Assembly (NCBI GenBank): GCA_024685005.1
Contig: JAIKWF010000087.1
Location: forward strand, 1-38,628
DNA: 38,628 nucleotides
Reading direction: 5' to 3'
Origin: Lachnospiraceae bacterium
Lineage (GTDB): Bacteria; Bacillota; Clostridia; Lachnospirales; Lachnospiraceae
In this document: positions 17,668 to 26,240 of the stretch, piece by piece
Layout: each line of letters opens with the position of its first letter
How positions within the stretch are numbered: the stretch's first letter is position 1
The notes under the pieces: model-generated
What the model was told of the DNA's origin: nothing
Database searches by the model: none
Seen by the model: the letters and a program-made list of their open reading frames with translations, nothing else
Translations under genes and position numbers: made by a program

Positions 17668-20600
17668 ATGATATTCGAACTGTTATGGCCGCTGGCCTTT
17701 GCCGTGGCCGTTCCCATTATCATAATTTTATATCTGTTTCGTCCCAAGGGAGTGGAGAAAAAAGTTCCTTCCAATCTGATCTGGAAGCGGCTTTTGCGGA
17801 GTAACACCCAGGCCTCCTTCCGGGAAAAACTGATGGCGGATCTGTTGCTCTTTTTGGAGATTCTGATCGCCATCCTCATCGTGCTGTCCCTGATGGGACC
17901 CATGATCAGACAGCGCAGCATGAAGGGCGGCACCCTTGCCCTGATCCTGGATTCCTCAGCCATCATGCAGCATACAGATGAGAGCGGAAAGAGCCGCTTT
18001 GACCTGGCGAAAGAGTATGCACTTTCCTATGTGAGTGAAAGCGATGAAAGCATTACCCTGATCACCTGCGACGGATCCGCCAGGATTCTGGCAGGGCAGA
18101 GCAGTGATAAAAACAAACTGAAAAAGCTTCTGAAAAAGACAGCGGTTTCGGATCTGGCAGGAAGCCCGGCAGTTGCTGCAGACCTGGCACGGGGGCTTGA
18201 AAGCGATCGGGTTCTGGTGTTGACAGATCAAAACGGGAAAGAGGCATTTTTGCAGGCCATGCCTGAGGCGGAGGCAATTGCCTTCGGATCATCCGCGGCG
18301 AATCTGTCGGTGGACTACTGTGCTTTTGACAATAATGCGGCGGTGGTGATGATCAGCAACCATTCGGATTATCCCGCAGCTTGTGAGCTTGCCGTAGAAG
18401 ATCCGGATGGGCGGGTTATTGCCCTATCCGATGTTTCCGTAGAGAAAAGGGGCAGCAGGTCTGTGCTTCTTTCGGACCTTTCCCTTCCTGAGGCAGCGCC
18501 TTATCTGACGGCACGGATCTCGGACATAACCTTTTCCGGTGGAGAAGCGGGAAAAGATGCTCCGACGGACTCCCTGGAAAAAGACAACAGAAATTACATC
18601 TTTTTCCAAAATGAAGCAGCGGGAGCGGCGGTGCTCATCGGTCCGGGAAACCGCTATGTGGAAAAAGCCTATCAGGCTATTACGGGAAAAGCCCTGGAGC
18701 GGATCGAAAATGAGACCTTGCTTTCCGACGAGAAGGTCCTGATCTTTGATGCGGGAACGGCTGCGGCGGATGCCTCCGGGGAAGCCTTTGCGGAGGGCGG
18801 GAAAATCCCGGAGCAAAAAGAGGCAGGCGGCGGATATACAGGAGTCATGCGCTTTGGCGATCCTGCCGGCGCCGACGGGAAAGTGGAAAATGTCAGGATA
18901 CGGTTTACACAGGGAGAGCCTGTGTCCGGCATAGAAGGCAGAGAGTTTGGCTGCAATGAAACCTTTACCTACGACGTGCCGGAGTGGGCCGAGCCTTTGA
19001 TGGAAACAGGCGGAAAGCCGGTGGCTTACTACGGTGTGGATCCAGGCGGCATCAAGCGCATTGTGCTTGGATTTGATCTGCGGGAAACGGATCTGCCGGT
19101 TCTGGCGGAGTTTCCTGTTTTGATGGCAGACTGCCTGGGATATCTGTCCGACAGCTCCTGCCTTCGCCAGCAACTGTATGTGGCCGGTGAAAATCTGAAA
19201 TATAATCCCCTGCCGGATGAGTCCATGCAGGTTGTTACAGGCGCCCAAAGCAAAGTGGGCCTTTACAGTATCGATACGCCTGAGAGAAAGGAATATTATG
19301 GGGTACTGTTCCCCATGGATGCGTCTTCCGACGGCAGCAGAGGATCTGACGGGGAATTGGGCGGAATGCTTCGAAAGAGCATCACATCCCAAAGAAGCCT
19401 TAGAAGGATCCTGATCCTTGTGGCGGCACTCCTTGTTATATGGGATCTGTATCTGCACAGAAAGCGCAACAGATACCGGGCCGTCAGCGGGTACGTGCTG
19501 GCAGCGCTTACCCTGCTTTTGCTGGTGATCTCCTTTTTTGATCCCCATATGATCGGAAGAAAAACGGGCAGGGCCACGGTTTTTGTGGCGGATCTTTCGG
19601 ACAGTAACGAAGAAAACAGGGAAGCCATCCGGGATTATCTGAGCAAACAGGTGGCAAACAAACCTGCGGGAGAATACTACGGTCTGGTGACCTTCGGAGA
19701 AGACGCCCTGATCGATCAGTTTTTGACAAAAAGTGACAGCTTCCCCGGCATTCAGACAAGCCCGGGGGAAAAGGCTACCAATATTGAACAGGCCGTGGGC
19801 CGGGCCCTTTCCATGTTTTCGGATAAGACCGTGGGAAGAGTGGTGCTTTTAACCGACGGAAAACAGACAGAAGGCAGGATCGGAGATCTGGCCCTTGCAT
19901 TTACCGAATCCGACGTGGAGCTTTGCGGTATGATCCTCCCGGCAAAGGGGGGAGAGGACTGCTGCATCTCGGAGGCCCAGATGCCCCAGCTCTTACATCC
20001 CGGAGATTCCTTCCGGATCCGGGTTACGGTGGAAAGCAATTATGAGACGGATGCTGTGATCCGCATCATGTCCCAGAGCAAACAGATTGAAGAAAAGGCG
20101 GTGCACCTGACAAAAGGGGAAAACCCCTTCGTCTTCGGAATGCAGGTTTCCGGACAGGAAAATGAAAGCTTCCGTGTCAAAGTGCAGGCGCAGGGAGATA
20201 CCTGCCCCGAGAACGATTCTTACAGCCTGTATGCTCAGGTGGCTGATGCAAACAGACTGCTGGTGATCACGGGAAAAGGGACGGATAACAGTGAGCTGTT
20301 CCGGGTGCTGACCGCGGCCAACGAAGATTTTGAAGGCGTTTCTGCCCAGAATGCACCGGATAATCTGGAGGACATGCTGCACTATCGCACCATTATGCTG
20401 CAGAATGTATATATCGGCGATCTTCCCAAGGGATTCTTGGAGCAGATCGAGACCTATGTAAAAGATTACGGCAACGGCGTCATCGTCAGCGGCGGCGAGG
20501 ACAGCTTTGCGCTGGGAGGATACAGAGACACCGTTCTGGAACAGATCCTGCCGGTGGACATGGAGCCGAAGGGTGTGAACGAAACGCCTTCCGTAGCCAT

Positions 20601-22266
20601 GGTACTGATCATTGACCGCTCCGGCAGTATGATCGGAGACGGCCGGGGTCCGGACAGACTGGATCTGGCCATAGAATCCGCCTGCCGTGCCGTGGATAAT
20701 CTGACGGCAAAGGATCAGGTGGGGGTGATCGTTTTTGACGACGAGCCTTACTGGCAGGTCCCTATCGTAGAGGTGAAGGACAAAGAGGCTATTAAAGAAG
20801 GGATTCGAGCCACCAAGGAAGGGGGCGGCACCATGATCGCCCCGGCGCTGATGGAAGGCGTGAAAAAGATCATTGATACAGATGTGGCCATACGCCACAT
20901 GATCCTTTTGACGGACGGACAGGGAGAAACTGCTAATTATTCCAACATAGCCCAGTTTATCAAGGATTCGAATGTGACCCTTTCTACGGTTGCGGTGGGA
21001 GATGATGCGGACAGATCCCTTTTGAAAAATCTGGCGGCCTGGTGCGACGGAAGATATTATGAATCCGATGAGCAGACGGATCTGCCCAGGATTTTTGCCA
21101 AAGAAGTCTTTATGAGCGGGGATTCCTACATCCAAAACGGCTCTTTTTCCCTGAAAGTAGCAGGGGATGAGATCACAAGCGATCTCTTTAACGAAGGCTG
21201 GCCACTGCTTGAGGGCTATGTGGCATCCAGTGCAAAAAACGGTGCCAGACGGCTGATCACAAGTGATAAGGATGATCCCATCTTGACTGTCTGGCAGTAC
21301 GGACTGGGGAAAACCGCAGCCTGGAATTCAGATACCTCCGGTCTGTGGACCGCCGGATATTCCGGTCAGGATGATTACGCCCAGCTTTGGAAGCGGATCT
21401 GCGAGTACTCCTTCGGAGATATTTCAGACGGAGAAGACCGGGTGGAATATGTGGCCGGCGACGGAAAAGATGAGGGCCGGAAGGTGGTCCGCTTTACCAC
21501 GCAGCAGTACGATGCAGACACAAAGGTGGAGGGAATCTATACCACTCCGGAAGGGGAGGAAAAGAACCTGGAGCTTGCGGCAAAAAGCCCCGGCGTATAT
21601 GAGGCGAAGCTGCCGGAAACAGAGGAAGGAATCTATTTTCTGCGCGTCCTGAAAAAAGAAGGAGACAAGGAAGTATCCCACAGCCGCGGCGCAGCCATTG
21701 TCCGGTTTTCCGACGAATACCGGTTTGATATTTCGCCGAAGGAAACGGAAGAATTTTTGTCGCATTACGGAAGGATCCTGGATCCGGAGGAAAACGTTTT
21801 CCAAAAAATGAGCAGCCGCATGGTGGCGCAAAAAAGTCTGCTGATCCCTTTCCTGATCCTGGCCCTTGTGATGCATCTTTTAGGTGTGGCTGAGAGAAGA
21901 CTGGGGATAGAGAGAGTTCTGATTGCGGGGAGAGCCGCCGGAAAGCGGGAGCAGGCAGCGGAAAGACCGGTGGATCGGGATAAAGCTGCGGCAGAGAGCG
22001 CGCAACCGGCAGGGGTGGGAAGCGGACCTGCGACAGAAACAAAAACCGCTGGAAGCATAAAGGCAGAAAGCGGTTTTGGAAATAGGCCCGAAAGCGCTGC
22101 TGCACCGGTCGGAAAAGACGCAGCCAGTCGCCCGCATGAGAAAGCCAAAGAGAAAAAAGCAGATAAAAACACGCCGAAAACAAAGGGCAAAGAGGAGACG
22201 GGCAGCGCCTCCGGCGGCCTGGACACATCGGCACTTTTGAAGAAGAAAAAGGAAAGGGGAGGGTGA
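17668..22266 (+). CDS. Giant membrane protein with BatA N-terminus and three vWA domains
   Basis: Protein of 1532 residues. The N-terminus has the BatA-like pair of membrane segments (about 5-24 and 57-78) with 'FRPKGVEKKVPSNLIWKRLL' between. vWA1 (about 90-200) has a degenerate MIDAS (D95-S-S-A-I). Two more membrane segments (about 580-597 and 607-625) precede vWA2 (about 635-760), whose MIDAS D642-L-S-D-S is intact and has a matching T-D. A beta-rich region and a glutamine-amidotransferase-like domain (about 862-965) lead to vWA3 (about 975-1150) with a perfect D983-R-S-G-S. A last segment (about 1390-1406) is followed by a basic, Ala/Lys-rich tail of about 120 residues. The start lacks a strong ribosome site. 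It ends the MoxR/DUF58 operon. Its likely role is a membrane scaffold remodelled by MoxR; no client can be named. It could be a fusion of BatA-type and YegL-like vWA/GATase proteins. Confidence 0.9.
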   Translation: MIFELLWPLAFAVAVPIIIILYLFRPKGVEKKVPSNLIWKRLLRSNTQASFREKLMADLLLFLEILIAILIVLSLMGPMIRQRSMKGGTLALILDSSAIMQHTDESGKSRFDLAKEYALSYVSESDESITLITCDGSARILAGQSSDKNKLKKLLKKTAVSDLAGSPAVAADLARGLESDRVLVLTDQNGKEAFLQAMPEAEAIAFGSSAANLSVDYCAFDNNAAVVMISNHSDYPAACELAVEDPDGRVIALSDVSVEKRGSRSVLLSDLSLPEAAPYLTARISDITFSGGEAGKDAPTDSLEKDNRNYIFFQNEAAGAAVLIGPGNRYVEKAYQAITGKALERIENETLLSDEKVLIFDAGTAAADASGEAFAEGGKIPEQKEAGGGYTGVMRFGDPAGADGKVENVRIRFTQGEPVSGIEGREFGCNETFTYDVPEWAEPLMETGGKPVAYYGVDPGGIKRIVLGFDLRETDLPVLAEFPVLMADCLGYLSDSSCLRQQLYVAGENLKYNPLPDESMQVVTGAQSKVGLYSIDTPERKEYYGVLFPMDASSDGSRGSDGELGGMLRKSITSQRSLRRILILVAALLVIWDLYLHRKRNRYRAVSGYVLAALTLLLLVISFFDPHMIGRKTGRATVFVADLSDSNEENREAIRDYLSKQVANKPAGEYYGLVTFGEDALIDQFLTKSDSFPGIQTSPGEKATNIEQAVGRALSMFSDKTVGRVVLLTDGKQTEGRIGDLALAFTESDVELCGMILPAKGGEDCCISEAQMPQLLHPGDSFRIRVTVESNYETDAVIRIMSQSKQIEEKAVHLTKGENPFVFGMQVSGQENESFRVKVQAQGDTCPENDSYSLYAQVADANRLLVITGKGTDNSELFRVLTAANEDFEGVSAQNAPDNLEDMLHYRTIMLQNVYIGDLPKGFLEQIETYVKDYGNGVIVSGGEDSFALGGYRDTVLEQILPVDMEPKGVNETPSVAMVLIIDRSGSMIGDGRGPDRLDLAIESACRAVDNLTAKDQVGVIVFDDEPYWQVPIVEVKDKEAIKEGIRATKEGGGTMIAPALMEGVKKIIDTDVAIRHMILLTDGQGETANYSNIAQFIKDSNVTLSTVAVGDDADRSLLKNLAAWCDGRYYESDEQTDLPRIFAKEVFMSGDSYIQNGSFSLKVAGDEITSDLFNEGWPLLEGYVASSAKNGARRLITSDKDDPILTVWQYGLGKTAAWNSDTSGLWTAGYSGQDDYAQLWKRICEYSFGDISDGEDRVEYVAGDGKDEGRKVVRFTTQQYDADTKVEGIYTTPEGEEKNLELAAKSPGVYEAKLPETEEGIYFLRVLKKEGDKEVSHSRGAAIVRFSDEYRFDISPKETEEFLSHYGRILDPEENVFQKMSSRMVAQKSLLIPFLILALVMHLLGVAERRLGIERVLIAGRAAGKREQAAERPVDRDKAAAESAQPAGVGSGPATETKTAGSIKAESGFGNRPESAAAPVGKDAASRPHEKAKEKKADKNTPKTKGKEETGSASGGLDTSALLKKKKERGG

Positions 22267-22333
22267 AAGAAATGAAAATTGTGTGAGCAGGCCCATAAAT
22301 ACGCAAGATATAGTGGCGCTGTGAGAATTAGTA

Positions 22334-22342
22334 TGCTATACT
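22334..22342 (+). promoter_or_regulatory. Extended -10 promoter of the barstar-like gene inside palindromes
   Basis: TGC followed by TATACT (22337-22342) is an extended -10. It lies inside the palindrome AGTATGCTATACT (22330-22342). A wider inverted pair, CTGTG (22319-22323) and CACAG (22360-22364), each next to AATT, encloses both. The layout suits a repressor site over the promoter. Confidence 0.5.
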
Positions 22343-22382
22343 GTAAATGTTGTAAATTGCACAGTTCTAAGGGGAGAGTATT

Positions 22383-22865
22383 ATGAACAGAAGATTAAAG
22401 AAAAAGAAAGCAAAAGAGATGGAGATCAAAAAGGCCATCGCCCAGGTTGTAGAAGAGAAGAAGGCTGACAAGAAGCCTGCGGCCAAGAAAGAAACCGCCA
22501 AGAAAGAGACGGCTAAGAAGGAAACAGAGAAAAAAGAGCCGGCTAAGAAAGAAACAGCAAAGAAGGAGCCTGCAAAAAAAGCAGAGTCCAAAGGCGGAAA
22601 GAAAGTTGTGATCGATTGCTCCAAGCTCAGCGCAAAGACCCAGATCCACGAGGCTTTTCACAATGAGCCTGCATTTCCCGACTATCAGGGGAACAATCTG
22701 GATGCCATGTTTGATATGCTGACGGAGATTCCCGAAGCCACTGAGCTTACGGTGAAGAATCTGACAAATTGGGAAGCAGCTCCGGAAAGCTTCAGAGGCA
22801 ACATCAAAAAGCTTCTTGAGAGAGCTAATAAAGAGAATCCCAATCTGTCCGTAACCATTGAGTAA
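22383..22865 (+). CDS. Barstar-like protein with N-terminal Lys/Glu repeat tail
   Basis: Protein of 160 residues. The C-terminal 90 residues fit the barstar (RNase inhibitor) fold: 'VVIDCSKLSAKTQIHEAF', then 'FPDYQGNNLDAMFDML', which matches the barstar YGNNLDALWD-type inhibitory loop and helix. The N-terminal 75 residues are very basic and consist of A-K-K-E-T / A-K-K-E-P pentads, five or six copies, encoded by 15-bp repeats. The tail resembles histone-H1-like or Lys-rich linkers and may bind nucleic acid or acidic partners. No barnase-type RNase gene is seen in the window, so this may be a housekeeping barstar-family protein rather than an immunity protein. The ribosome site AAGGGGAGAG precedes the ATG. 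Confidence 0.85.
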   Translation: MNRRLKKKKAKEMEIKKAIAQVVEEKKADKKPAAKKETAKKETAKKETEKKEPAKKETAKKEPAKKAESKGGKKVVIDCSKLSAKTQIHEAFHNEPAFPDYQGNNLDAMFDMLTEIPEATELTVKNLTNWEAAPESFRGNIKKLLERANKENPNLSVTIE

Positions 22866-22930
22866 TGCCAAAGGCAGATCTTTGAGGGACGTTTTTTGAG
22901 GGACCGCGCAGGCGGCAGAGGATGGATACG

Positions 22931-24025
22931 ATGAATGGGATCTTGAATCTGAAAAACAAAATTGTAGGGCTCATTACCAAGGATACTACGGTAGAAAGCG
23001 AATCTGTCAAGATTTTGATTGTTGTCAGAGTACTCCTGCTTTCGGTTATGGCGTGTTTTTTTGCCAATCTGATCATTACATGGGAGGTTCTGGACACAAA
23101 AGGATACGGGTTCTGCCTTCTGTTTTTCCTCGGCAGTCTGGGGCTTATGCTCTTGACCTACCGGGTACGGGTCAGGTTAATGGCCTATATTTTTACCGCA
23201 GGGATGTTGCTGTTTATCTGGTTTAATCTGATCTGGTTCGGATGGTGGATCGGCGTGCAGCATTTTTTGATCCCGATCCTTGTGATGCTCTTTTTTGTAG
23301 GCTATGACCGCTATGTGCTGAAGATGTGGCTTGCGGCGGCGCTGTGCCTGCTTCGCATTCTTTTGTATTTTCGGTTCCATACGGCACAATCTCTCTATGA
23401 GATACCCGGCAGCAGGGAAGATGCGCTGCAGATCATCAACACCATAACAATATTCTGGTGCCTGACCGTGATCAGCTATGTGTTCGGCAAAACTTCCAGA
23501 GAGATGGAAGGAAAGCTGGTAAAATACAATGAAAAGCTGGAAAAAGAAGCCCTCACCGATAATCTTACGGGCCTTGCCAACAGAAGAAGAGCCATGGATT
23601 ACATCCAGCAGCTTTTGCAGGAAGGCCATACCGACAGCTTCAGTTTATGTATCTGCGATATCGATTTTTTCAAAAAAGTGAACGATACCTGGGGACATGA
23701 CTGCGGCGATATTGTGCTAAAACGTCTGGGTGCTCTCTTCAGAGAAGAGATGAAAAACGGAAATATGCCCTGCAGATGGGGCGGCGAGGAGTTTTTGCTC
23801 CTGTTCCCCGGCAGCAACGGAGATGAAGCCAGGGTGATCCTGATGAAGATCCGTGACAGGATCAAGGATATGGTGGTGGAATACGAGGGCGATGAGATCC
23901 GTATCACCATGACATTCGGTCTGACGGAATTTGATTTTACCAAGGATGTGGAGTATTCCATTGCCGAAGCGGATGAGAAGCTGTATTACGGCAAGAACCA
24001 TGGAAGAAACCAGATCGTATTTTAA
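22931..24025 (+). CDS. Membrane-bound diguanylate cyclase (GGDEF)
   Basis: Protein of 364 residues making cyclic di-GMP from two GTP. The first 190 residues hold about five or six membrane segments without a recognised sensor domain. The catalytic domain starts at 'EALTDNLTGLANRRRAM', has 'CDIDFFKKVNDTWGH' and an intact GGEEF in 'CRWGGEEFLLLF'. The product-inhibition I-site RxxD five residues before GGEEF is absent (K-N-G-N there). I prefer ATG 22931 because AGAGG at 22917-22921 is spaced 9 nt from it; ATG 22922 abuts the site. It is followed after 16 nt by the phosphomutase gene. Confidence 0.93.
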   Translation: MNGILNLKNKIVGLITKDTTVESESVKILIVVRVLLLSVMACFFANLIITWEVLDTKGYGFCLLFFLGSLGLMLLTYRVRVRLMAYIFTAGMLLFIWFNLIWFGWWIGVQHFLIPILVMLFFVGYDRYVLKMWLAAALCLLRILLYFRFHTAQSLYEIPGSREDALQIINTITIFWCLTVISYVFGKTSREMEGKLVKYNEKLEKEALTDNLTGLANRRRAMDYIQQLLQEGHTDSFSLCICDIDFFKKVNDTWGHDCGDIVLKRLGALFREEMKNGNMPCRWGGEEFLLLFPGSNGDEARVILMKIRDRIKDMVVEYEGDEIRITMTFGLTEFDFTKDVEYSIAEADEKLYYGKNHGRNQIVF

Positions 24026-24041
24026 AGGAGATAAGTAAGAA

Positions 24042-25781
24042 ATGAGCAGTACCATGGACCGGGCGATGGAAGCTTTTCGCTTCTGGATGGAGGATGACTA
24101 TTTTGATCCTGAGGTAAAACAGGAACTTTTGGCGATCCGCAATGATGAAAAAGAGATCGAAGACAGATTTTACAAAGATCTGGCCTTCGGAACAGGCGGA
24201 CTGAGAGGTGTCATCGGAGCCGGTACCAACAGAATGAATGTATATACAGTAAGGAAAGCCACGCAGGGGCTTGCGAACTATATCAAAGAGCAGGGTTCGC
24301 AGGAAAAAGGCGTGGCTATTTCTTATGATTCGAGGCGGTTTTCGCCGGAGTTTTCCTTAGAGGCGGCGCTTTGCCTTGCGGCCAACGGCATTAAGGCGTA
24401 TCTGTTTGACAGCCTGCGTCCCACGCCGGAGCTTTCCTTTGCCCTTCGGCATTTGGGCTGCACCGCAGGAATCATGGTGACCGCATCCCACAACCCGCCT
24501 GAATATAACGGCTATAAGGTATATTGGGAGGACGGAGCCCAGATCACGGCCCCCAGAGATAAAGAGATCATCAGCTGCGTCCGGGCAGTGACAGACTATG
24601 GAGACGTAAAGACCATGGACAGAGAAAGCGCTGAAAAACAGGGGCTTTTGATATCCATCGGATCCGAGATCGATGATCTGTATATGGAAGAGCTGAAAAA
24701 GCAGATCGTACATCCTGAGATGATCAAAGAAGTATCTTCCGATCTGAAGATCGTTTATACACCTTTTCACGGGACAGGACTGGTACCTGCTACGCGCATA
24801 TTAAAGGAACTGGGATTTGCCCAGGTATATGTGGTACCGGAGCAGGCAGACCCGGATCCGGATTTTACCACCTTGGAATACCCCAACCCGGAGGATCCGA
24901 AAGCCTTTGCCCTGGCTTTGGATCTGGCAAAAGAAGTAGGAGCCGACGTGGTACTTGCCACGGACCCGGATGCGGACAGACTGGGCATTTATTCCTATGA
25001 CACAAAAAGCGAAAGCTATGTGGGCTTTACCGGCAACATGTCCGGTATGCTCATTGCAGAATACCTTCTTCGGGAAAAAACGAAGGAAGGGACCATGCCG
25101 GAAAACCCGGCGCTGGTAAAAACCATCGTCACCACCAATATGGCAGACCGGCTGGCAGAAAAGTACGGCCTGACACTGATCGAGGTGCTGACGGGATTTA
25201 AGTATATCGGAGAACAGATCAAATTCTTTGAGCAGGATCACAGCCATCAATACGTTTTCGGTTTAGAAGAAAGCTACGGCTGCCTTGCGGGAACCCATGC
25301 AAGAGACAAGGATGCCATCGTGGCGGTGATGTGCCTGTGCGAAGTGGCAGCCTGGTGCAAAAGCAAAGGGATCACCCTTTGGGACCAGATGCTGAAGATC
25401 TATGAAGAATACGGCTACTATAAGGAAGATCTGCATACCATCACCTTAAAGGGTGTCAGCGGAGCAGAGCAGATCGAAGCCATTATGACGGCCCTTCGAA
25501 AAGATCCCCCTACAAAACTGGGAAGCTTTGAGGTTCTGAAGATCCGGGATTATAAGAGGGGTGTGATCCGGGAACTTGCCACAGGAGCCGAAACAGATTG
25601 CGGACTGCCGGAGTCGGACGTTTTGTATTTTGATCTGGAAGGTGACGGCTGGTGCTGTGCAAGACCTTCCGGAACAGAGCCGAAGATCAAGTTTTATATG
25701 GGAGTGAAGGGCACTTCCCTTTCGGATGCCGGCGAAAAGCTGGAGGATCTGAAAAAGGCGCTGCTTACTTTGGTAGACTGA
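24042..25781 (+). CDS. pgcA: Phosphoglucomutase/phosphomannomutase-type phosphosugar mutase
   Basis: Alpha-D-phosphohexomutase of 579 residues, the long PgcA-like form of Firmicutes. It interconverts glucose-1-phosphate and glucose-6-phosphate (possibly other sugars). The phosphoserine is Ser149 in 'VTASHNPPEYNGYK'. The magnesium site is 'DPDADRLG' (from Asp308). The sugar-binding loop is 'GLEESYG' and the phosphate-binding loop is 'RPSGTEPKIKFY' near the C-terminus. The ribosome site AAAGGAGATAAG precedes the ATG. It feeds UDP-glucose and wall-glycan synthesis. Coupling to the upstream GGDEF gene may link cyclic di-GMP to polysaccharide supply; that is an inference. Confidence 0.93.
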   Translation: MSSTMDRAMEAFRFWMEDDYFDPEVKQELLAIRNDEKEIEDRFYKDLAFGTGGLRGVIGAGTNRMNVYTVRKATQGLANYIKEQGSQEKGVAISYDSRRFSPEFSLEAALCLAANGIKAYLFDSLRPTPELSFALRHLGCTAGIMVTASHNPPEYNGYKVYWEDGAQITAPRDKEIISCVRAVTDYGDVKTMDRESAEKQGLLISIGSEIDDLYMEELKKQIVHPEMIKEVSSDLKIVYTPFHGTGLVPATRILKELGFAQVYVVPEQADPDPDFTTLEYPNPEDPKAFALALDLAKEVGADVVLATDPDADRLGIYSYDTKSESYVGFTGNMSGMLIAEYLLREKTKEGTMPENPALVKTIVTTNMADRLAEKYGLTLIEVLTGFKYIGEQIKFFEQDHSHQYVFGLEESYGCLAGTHARDKDAIVAVMCLCEVAAWCKSKGITLWDQMLKIYEEYGYYKEDLHTITLKGVSGAEQIEAIMTALRKDPPTKLGSFEVLKIRDYKRGVIRELATGAETDCGLPESDVLYFDLEGDGWCCARPSGTEPKIKFYMGVKGTSLSDAGEKLEDLKKALLTLVD

Positions 25782-25795
25782 CAGGGTGATATGAT

Positions 25796-26185
25796 ATGGC
25801 ATCTTTGATCTTTGAGAGTGAAAAAATGAAACTCTTTTCCGAGCTTACAAGGCTTTGCGGCTATGTGGGCTATCGGGATGACTGGCGGGACCGCTTCTGG
25901 AACGATCTTTTGGCCAATCCGGACATTTATGCGGAGTTTCTTTACTATATGGATCATCAGGATTTCCTGGATGAGGCAAAGGTTGGCGGCTATACTGCCA
26001 CGGACTTTTTTATCTGGGAAATGAGAAAATACAATGTGCGAACCGACCGGGGGAAAAACGGAGCGGATTGCGACAAATATGCCATGCTGCTGGAAACCTT
26101 TGACAGCATGATGCAGAAAAAGAAAGACCAAAGCTCCATTACATGGAGTATGGAAATGAGAAGCGGCTGCGACAGTGGCACGTAA
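25796..26185 (+). CDS. Small hypothetical protein, conserved-looking
   Basis: Protein of 129 residues, soluble, rich in Asp, Tyr and Phe, with no signal peptide or membrane segment. The ribosome site AGGGTG lies 7 nt before ATG 25796. It is 14 nt behind the phosphomutase gene. The core 'ELTRLCGYVGYRDDWRDRFW' and 'GYTATDFFIWEMRKYNV' have the look of a folded helical protein. I do not recognise a family. Its position between a phosphomutase and PurO suggests co-transcription; its role is unknown. Confidence 0.7.
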   Translation: MASLIFESEKMKLFSELTRLCGYVGYRDDWRDRFWNDLLANPDIYAEFLYYMDHQDFLDEAKVGGYTATDFFIWEMRKYNVRTDRGKNGADCDKYAMLLETFDSMMQKKKDQSSITWSMEMRSGCDSGT

Positions 26186-26240
26186 GGCCTGGCAGGGACT
26201 TTTTGTAATGTGGGAAAGGCATAAAAAAGGAGGACGTAAG

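Noticed and set aside
19993-21135. 380-codon frame on the minus strand inside the giant vWA gene
   Set aside because: The plus-strand frame has clear vWA motifs throughout, and the antisense frame has no recognisable domain or start signal.
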